Assembly: GCA_003228115.1 (NCBI GenBank)
Contig: QEVV01000005.1
Coordinates: 124,001 to 188,000 of the forward strand
Origin: Chloroflexota bacterium
Lineage (GTDB): Bacteria > Chloroflexota > Dehalococcoidia > Lucifugimonadales > SAR202-VII-2
Length of the DNA stretch: 64,000 bases
Direction of reading: 5' to 3'
Positions 59,557-64,000 of this stretch are shown here, piece by piece (the stretch's first letter is position 1; each line of letters opens with the position of its first letter). The translations under genes were made by a program, and so were the position numbers. The notes below the pieces were generated by a model that was not told where the DNA came from, did not search any database, and saw only the letters and a list, made by a program, of their open reading frames with translations.

Positions 59557-60990
59557 ATGCCCAAAGACACAAAACCCACCCTCACCCCGCAAATCACAGC
59601 ACGGCTTGTCGAAGTCGTGGGGACCAAGGCCGTCAGCACAAGCCTGAGCGACCTTGATTTCTATTCGGCTGACGCGCTGGATCGGATCCGGGCCTTCTCA
59701 GCCGCACACCTCCTTGAAACGATGCCTGATGTCGTCGTGACGCCGGAGAGCACCGACCAGGTGGCGGCTGTGGTGCGGATCGCCAATGAAGAGAAGATAC
59801 CCATTGTTCCCTATGGCGCTGGCACCGGGGTGATGGGGGCGGCCGTTTCTATCAACGGCGGCATCGTGCTGAACATGGCTCGCATGAACCGGATACTGGA
59901 TGTCAGCCCCGACAACATGACTGCAACGGTTCAGGCAGGAGTCATCCTTGGCGACCTTGACCGAGAATTGCAGAGGCAAGGCCTCATGTTGGGCCACGAC
60001 CCTTGGAGCGTCCCCATAGCAAGCGTCGGAGGGGCCATTGGCACAAACGGCGTGGGTTACCGGGCTCGAAAATACGGCCCAATGGGAAAACAAGTAGTGG
60101 CTCTTGAGGTGGTACTACCGAATGGCTCAGTCATTCGCACGCTTCCGGTTGCCAAGGTTGCCGGGCCATCCTTGAAGGACCTATTCCCCGGAGCAGAGGG
60201 CGTCTTTGGCGTGGTCACTGAAGCGACGCTGAGAGTCTTCGCCCAGCCGGAGGAACGGCAATTCCGCTCGTACTCCTTTCCATCTTTCGAGGACGGTTTC
60301 GCCGCCGTTCAAGAGTTAACGCGGCTTGGCATCAGGCCTGCCCTCATGGACCTTTCTGAGGAATGGGGCCGCGGCACCGATCAAAATAGCAACGAGGCTC
60401 ACGAAATATCCCTGACCCTCGTCTTTGAAGGCTTCTCGGAAGGCGTGGCCGCCGAGTCGAGTCGCACCCAGCAAGTCTGCATAGCCAACAACGGCGAGGA
60501 TCAGGGGGAGCACCCGGCCCAACAGCACTGGGAGTTCCGCCATCAAATGGCCTACCGCTACAAAGAGCGTCTCCAGCGTCAGTCTGGCCGGTACCGTCGG
60601 GAGCGGGGCTGGGGACAACTCATGGACTATCTCCATGTATCCCTGCCAGCATCCCAAGTCGTGGACTTCTACCGTTGGAGCAAGGACATCATCGCCGAGC
60701 GGGGCCTGGGCCTCTACGAGGCTTCCATCTGGGGTGACTCTGAGTTGTTCTCCCTCATGTTCGGCGATCCGAGTGAAAATGATCCCACGGGACAACTCCC
60801 CCGCACCTCTGATGAGATACTCATGAAAGCTCAGGACTTGGGAGGCAGCATGGAATACTGTCACGGCGTAGGCGTGAAACTGCTACACCTGATGGAGCGG
60901 GAGTGGGGCGCGGGGGGCCAGGTCATGCAGGCACTCAAAGGGTCGTTGGACCCCGCCAATATTATGAATCCGGGAAAGCTAGGACTCTAA
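59557..60990 (+). CDS. FAD-linked oxidase (GlcD/DLD type)
   Basis: In this 477-residue protein the PCMH-type FAD-binding domain lies at about 50-235, with VVTPESTDQVAAVVRIAN, VPYGAGTGVMGAAV, MTATVQAGVILGDLDRE, GHDPWSVPIASVGGAIGTNG and VTEATLRVF. The C-terminal FAD-oxidase domain ends with LDPANIMNPGKLGL, typical of glycolate/D-lactate or alkyldihydroxyacetonephosphate synthase-like enzymes. No Fe-S partner subunit lies beside it. It most likely oxidises a D-2-hydroxy acid; the substrate is unproven. Confidence 0.9.
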   Translation: MPKDTKPTLTPQITARLVEVVGTKAVSTSLSDLDFYSADALDRIRAFSAAHLLETMPDVVVTPESTDQVAAVVRIANEEKIPIVPYGAGTGVMGAAVSINGGIVLNMARMNRILDVSPDNMTATVQAGVILGDLDRELQRQGLMLGHDPWSVPIASVGGAIGTNGVGYRARKYGPMGKQVVALEVVLPNGSVIRTLPVAKVAGPSLKDLFPGAEGVFGVVTEATLRVFAQPEERQFRSYSFPSFEDGFAAVQELTRLGIRPALMDLSEEWGRGTDQNSNEAHEISLTLVFEGFSEGVAAESSRTQQVCIANNGEDQGEHPAQQHWEFRHQMAYRYKERLQRQSGRYRRERGWGQLMDYLHVSLPASQVVDFYRWSKDIIAERGLGLYEASIWGDSELFSLMFGDPSENDPTGQLPRTSDEILMKAQDLGGSMEYCHGVGVKLLHLMEREWGAGGQVMQALKGSLDPANIMNPGKLGL

Positions 60991-60992
60991 TT

Positions 60993-61613
60993 ATGAAGCG
61001 ACACCTACGGCCACTCACTAACGTTCTCATGTTAGCCCTGGCTGCTTTTGCCTTAGTGGCAATTGGCGCATGCAGCAGTTCCCCAACTCCCACACAGACA
61101 CCAAGTCCCACCCTGACACCAACACCGGAGCCAGTGGATGTCCTAGCCCTACTGGCGGCTTCAGCAGACCAAATGGCACGGTTACAAAGTTTCACCTTCC
61201 GCGTTACCCACAATACCGGCGGCACCGACCTTGGCGGAGACATTGGAATCGTCATTGAGGAGATTTCGGGCACAGTGGCCCGCCCTGACAAAATGCGGGT
61301 TCAAATGCTGGGCAAGGTGCGCGGGCTCGCGGTCGACCTAGAGGTCATTTCCGTGGCCGGAGAGACCTACGTTTCCAATCCCTTCACGGGAACCTGGTCT
61401 TCTGTAGGCGCATCCATCAACCCGTTCGCCTTCTTCGATCCCCAGGGCGGCATCGTAGATATCATGGCCACAGTTGAAGGGGCAGCCTACCTAGGAGACG
61501 GCACATTGGAAGGCGAGCCCGTTCACATCATCAGTGGCTCCATTTCCGCGCAGCTCCTTTCAAGCTTCTTGGGCGAAGCGGTAGGAACAGGCACATTGGA
61601 AGCTGATGTATGA
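60993..61613 (+). CDS. LppX/LprG-like lipoprotein ending at an in-frame TGA
   Basis: ATG 60993, 2 nt after the oxidase stop, gives 206 residues. A lipoprotein signal ends at Cys27 (AIGACSSS), followed by a Thr/Pro linker and then an LppX_LprAFG-type half-barrel: SFTFRVTHNTGGTDLGG, TVARPDKMRVQMLG, VISVAGETYVSNPFTGTWSS and TLEGEPVHIISGSISA. It stops after GTLEADV, just where the family has Trp-Ile-Asp-x-x-T. In-frame homologous text continues past the TGA (see next entry). Such proteins bind or move lipids at the outer face. Confidence 0.85.
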   Translation: MKRHLRPLTNVLMLALAAFALVAIGACSSSPTPTQTPSPTLTPTPEPVDVLALLAASADQMARLQSFTFRVTHNTGGTDLGGDIGIVIEEISGTVARPDKMRVQMLGKVRGLAVDLEVISVAGETYVSNPFTGTWSSVGASINPFAFFDPQGGIVDIMATVEGAAYLGDGTLEGEPVHIISGSISAQLLSSFLGEAVGTGTLEADV

Positions 61614-61748
61614 ATTGGAACCGATCATTCCTATCTTCGGAAAGTCGAATTGCGAGGCCTGCTCACTCCTGGTGAGGAACCTGGAATCATACGAACTATC
61701 GAATTGGCCGGCTATAACGAGACGTTCAATATAGAGCCACCCATCTAG
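61611..61748 (+). other. In-frame continuation of the LppX-like gene after TGA
   Basis: Starting with the TGA at 61611-61613 the frame runs 44 more codons to TAG at 61746-61748: IGTDHSYLRKVELRGLL, TPGEEPGIIRTIELAGYNE and TFNIEPPI. This is the expected last beta strands of the LppX/LprG fold, and TGG (Trp) would fit the TGA position. It is either a recent nonsense mutation, a sequence error or readthrough. Confidence 0.85.
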
Positions 61749-61773
61749 CTCCTTCGCTCCTGGCTGACTCTGC

Positions 61774-61779
61774 TATCAT
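61774..61779 (+). promoter_or_regulatory. Candidate -10 box of the DHA2 MFS gene
   Basis: TATCAT ends 9 nt before ATG 61789. No ribosome-binding site is seen; spacing resembles the other leaderless starts. Confidence 0.4.
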
Positions 61780-61788
61780 CTCGATGCC

Positions 61789-63237
61789 ATGCCTGGCCTC
61801 TCCCATCTTCGAGCCTCCACCCCCTATGTCGTCCTAGCCGCCGCCTGTGCAGGCGTGTTCAACGCCGCGCTTGATCAGACCACGATTGTTACGGCCCTGC
61901 CGGAGATCATGGCGGATCTGCGTTTGTCCGTCTCCGACCTGGACCAGGTCATGTGGACCGTCTCCGGGTACCTGCTGGGCTACACAGTGGCTATGCCCCT
62001 CATGGGCCGTCTGTCTGACGCCTATGGACGCCGCCGCATCTACCTCTGGGCTCTGGTCGTGTTTTGCCTGGGGTCAGCCTTCGTCGCTGTGTCTACAAGC
62101 TTGGCCTGGCTCGTGGCAGCGCGTGTTGTCATGGCGGTAGGAGGCGGCGCCGTCGTGCCCGTCACCATTGCCTTGGCAGGCGACCTGCTGGAACCCAAGC
62201 GCCGCATCATGGCTTTGGCCCTCATTGGAGCAGCCGCTGAGGCGGGAGCTGTCCTGGGGCCCTTGTGGGCCGGCCTGATAATCAACTTTCTCGACTGGCG
62301 CTGGATCTTTTGGCTGAACCTGCCATTCTCGGGGCTTATAGCCCTCCTGATCCTTGCCTTCGTCACCTCCCATCGCCCCGAGGGGAAGCCTGTCCCTGTC
62401 GATTATCGGGCGGGTCTTCTGCTGGCAATGACCCTGGCGGTGACAACCATCGGGATGTCCCGTTGGAGGGACATCCCTTCAATGGCGATTCCCCTGCTGG
62501 CCTTGGGCGGCGTTTTGCTTTTCGCCTACGTTTGGAGCCAGCGGCGCGCTCCTCACCCATTGATTCCGCTTCACTTCTTCCGAATCGGCCCCTTCCTAGG
62601 CGCTAACGTCACGCACCTGTTCGTGGGAGCAGCCTTCATCATTGCGCTGATCAACGTCCCCTTGCTTACCAACACCGTTATGGCTGAGTCCGCCGTAGAA
62701 GGGGGGCTACGCCTGGTGAGACTCACCGCCGCCATCCCAATTGGAGCAATCCTGGGAGGCTTGCTGGCTAGCAAGCTAGGCTATCGTTTTCCCACTATGC
62801 TCGGTCTAGGTACGGCCGCCGTCGCATTCTTCCTGATGAGTGGGTGGGAGGTGGACGTAGGACTGTCCACTATGACAGTCCACCTGGTGCTGGCTGGCTT
62901 GGGGTTCGGCCTGGTTATCGCCCCGATTGCCTCGGCGGCAATAAATTCCGTTCCAGCCACCGACAGGGGAGCAGCGGCGGCGCTGGTTACAGTGATGCGA
63001 ATGCTGGGCATGACCATAGGGCTGGCTGCAATCGCCTCCTACGGAACAACGCGGTTCGATCTTCTGGTGGGCGCCATCGACCTAACGCTGCTGGACCCAG
63101 GGTACGGCCAGGAAATCAGTGAAGCAGGCATGAGGGTCTTCAGCGAGTTCTTCCTAGCGGCAATGGTGCTGTGCCTCATGGCCCTCCTCCCAGCACTTCT
63201 CATGCGCACCGAAAGGCAGAGTCCGACCCAAACGTAG
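61789..63237 (+). CDS. DHA2-family MFS drug/efflux transporter (EmrB/QacA-like)
   Basis: This 482-residue protein has fourteen probable helices. ALDQTTIVTALPEIMADL is the DHA2 motif D1 region, MGRLSDAYGRRRIYLWAL is motif A and GAVLGPLWAGLI with DWRWIFWLNLP is motif C/after-helix-5 text. It likely exports hydrophobic compounds using the proton gradient. Its stop codon TAG is part of the GTAGGGGCG repeat at 63234. Confidence 0.93.
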   Translation: MPGLSHLRASTPYVVLAAACAGVFNAALDQTTIVTALPEIMADLRLSVSDLDQVMWTVSGYLLGYTVAMPLMGRLSDAYGRRRIYLWALVVFCLGSAFVAVSTSLAWLVAARVVMAVGGGAVVPVTIALAGDLLEPKRRIMALALIGAAAEAGAVLGPLWAGLIINFLDWRWIFWLNLPFSGLIALLILAFVTSHRPEGKPVPVDYRAGLLLAMTLAVTTIGMSRWRDIPSMAIPLLALGGVLLFAYVWSQRRAPHPLIPLHFFRIGPFLGANVTHLFVGAAFIIALINVPLLTNTVMAESAVEGGLRLVRLTAAIPIGAILGGLLASKLGYRFPTMLGLGTAAVAFFLMSGWEVDVGLSTMTVHLVLAGLGFGLVIAPIASAAINSVPATDRGAAAALVTVMRMLGMTIGLAAIASYGTTRFDLLVGAIDLTLLDPGYGQEISEAGMRVFSEFFLAAMVLCLMALLPALLMRTERQSPTQT

Positions 63238-63260
63238 GGGCGAACCCGGCGGGTCGCCCT
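63234..63260. repeat. GTAGGGGCG repeat, variant arm
   Basis: GTAGGGGCGAACCCGGCGGGTCGCCCT has the family head GTAGGGGCGA but a different inner stem (ACCCGGCGGGT). It supplies the stop codon of the preceding gene. Confidence 0.7.
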
Positions 63261-63292
63261 AGCTTCGAAAATGATTGTGGCTGTGCACAAAC

Positions 63293-63317
63293 GTAGGGGC
63301 GTTCAACTGAACGCCCC
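63293..63317. repeat. GTAGGGGCG palindromic repeat, copy 3 (imperfect)
   Basis: GTAGGGGCGTTCAACTGAACGCCCC differs from copies 1 and 2 by T to C at the centre and loses the terminal TAC. It is in the gap between convergent genes, like the others. Confidence 0.75.
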
Positions 63318-63354
63318 AGGGCACCACGTAGTAACGAGCTCAAACAACCCAACC

Positions 63355-63768
63355 CTACACCGCATGAAATGCCAACGCAGGGTGATCCCCCGTTGCTTCA
63401 GAGAAATCCACTTGCAGGGCCATCCCGACCTGAATCATCTCAGGCCTGGCGGCATCCACGCCTAGGACAAGGGCGCTGATTGTTGGCCCCTCATCGGTCT
63501 CAACAAGACCTGTGCAGTAAGGAGTGTTCCGGCCGTATCCCCTCGCTTCCATTGCCGAAGGAGCAACGCGGATGCAGGTGAACGTGCTGAGCCTGCCGTT
63601 GCCCTGAAACGGGTGCCAAGTCATATCCTTGCCACCACACGACACGCAAATGGGCCGGGGCGGCAGGTAAAGCTCCCCACAGCTCACGCAGCGAGAACCC
63701 ATCAGGCGTTGCTCCTTCAAATGAGCGTAAAACGCTTCTGCAGTGAAAAGCACGCGTTCATTAGTCAT
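63355..63768 (-). CDS. Zn-ribbon/OB-fold acyl-CoA-associated protein (DUF35-like)
   Basis: ATG 63768, after AGAGGGAT, gives 137 residues; the open frame to 63840 is not supported. Zinc ribbon CVSCGELYLPPRPICVSCGG (four Cys in two CxxC pairs) is followed by an OB fold: GNGRLSTFTCIRVAPSAM, YCTGLVETDEGPTISALVLG and VGMALQVDFSE. This small subunit usually sits beside a thiolase or HMG-CoA synthase-like enzyme; the truncated gene just upstream may be that partner. Confidence 0.9.
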   Translation of the reverse strand: MTNERVLFTAEAFYAHLKEQRLMGSRCVSCGELYLPPRPICVSCGGKDMTWHPFQGNGRLSTFTCIRVAPSAMEARGYGRNTPYCTGLVETDEGPTISALVLGVDAARPEMIQVGMALQVDFSEATGDHPALAFHAV

Positions 63769-63880
63769 GATCCCTCTTTGGCCTGCATACAGGACACCAT
63801 CAGTCTTTAAACGAGGAGACTCCGAGAGGGGAAGGGGCATTGAGTGCTATGGGGGAATGTTCGAAGCAGCGAGCAAACGC

Positions 63881-64000
63881 CTATTCTTCGTCCGCGGCGG
63901 CGCTCAATTGGGTTGCCTCCCACTCGGACCGAAGCATCTCCATGTAGAGGAACTTCTTTCCGGCGCGTTGCACGGTCTTTACCGCCAAGAAGCCGCATTT
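63881..64000 (-). CDS. 3' end of an unrecognised gene
   Basis: The minus-strand frame is open from base 64000 to TAG at 63881-63883 and reads KCGFLAVKTVQRAGKKFLY then MEMLRSEWEATQLSAAADEE. The composition is natural and it lies 112 nt upstream of the DUF35-like gene on the same strand, so an operon is likely. Thirty-nine residues are too few to name it. Longer frames over this stretch in other registers look like shadows. Confidence 0.5.
   Translation of the reverse strand, partial: KCGFLAVKTVQRAGKKFLYMEMLRSEWEATQLSAAADEE

Noticed and set aside
63807-63998. Minus-strand ORF of 63 residues at the right edge
   Set aside because: Arg-rich wrong-frame text; the adjacent frame ending at 63881 has natural protein composition and operon position.

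Overview
The window is a gene-dense, GC-rich bacterial chromosome segment with no rRNA, tRNA, phage, IS element or CRISPR array that I can see. Class III CoA-transferases, F420-type (LLM) oxidoreductases, HyuA/HyuB hydantoinase-oxoprolinase genes with a Liv-type ABC transporter, LppX-like lipoproteins and many GTAGGGGCG and TTGTCATnCTGAG dispersed repeats suggest a Chloroflexota lineage (Dehalococcoidia or SAR202-like). That placement is inference from gene content; no marker phylogeny was run.

Layout. 1-2855 (+): end of a MaoC-like dehydratase and two CaiB/BaiF CoA-transferases. 3023-17621 (-): a long catabolic and uptake block read from right to left as hyuA, hyuB1, livK, livH, livM, livG, livF, hyuB2, hyuB3, an extended SDR and an enoyl-CoA hydratase. 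17697-23842 (-): an ABC export or lipoprotein-release type pair (1162-residue double-FtsX permease plus ATPase), a small zinc-binding protein and an M29/NicX-like metalloprotein. 24096-30158: a membrane-anchored endonuclease/exonuclease/phosphatase-fold protein, ndk, rsfS, mnmA, two small envelope proteins, rnhB and a frameshifted yraN. 30184-32129 (-): two tandem LLM oxidoreductases. 32274-37769 (-): hisZ-hisG-hisD-hisC-hisB. 37877-38259 (+): RNase P RNA with a clean promoter and terminator.

38319-45436 is a rearranged region. It holds a decayed 4-hydroxybenzoate 3-monooxygenase (pobA) fragment, two orphan response regulators on the minus strand, and a type IV pilus/pseudopilus remnant: 5'-truncated pilC, pilO, a pilM-pilN fusion, a prepilin and pilD. 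The pilD frame runs out of its natural end into the next gene. Four tandem paralogous MFS transporters follow (45285-50376), each with its own -10 box only 6-9 nt before the start codon, which suggests leaderless mRNAs. 50384-54473 holds a divergent RdgB-like protein, a tauE-tenA-thiD operon (-) and mutY. 54541-59245 (+) holds an M50 protease and the conserved PIN/TRAM-ispD-ispF-cysS cluster. 59557-64000 holds an FAD-linked oxidase, an LppX-like lipoprotein interrupted by an in-frame TGA, a DHA2 MFS exporter, an acyl-CoA-associated zinc-ribbon/OB protein and the end of an unrecognised gene.

I did not find one clear, wholly new multi-gene defence or mobile system. The strongest unusual points are the eroded pilus locus with its neighbouring pobA scar, the perfect 36-nt palindrome before the pilin, the leaderless MFS array, the TGA-split lipoprotein, the yraN frameshift, the co-occurrence of long-form HisG with HisZ, and one HyuA with three HyuB paralogues around a Liv transporter.
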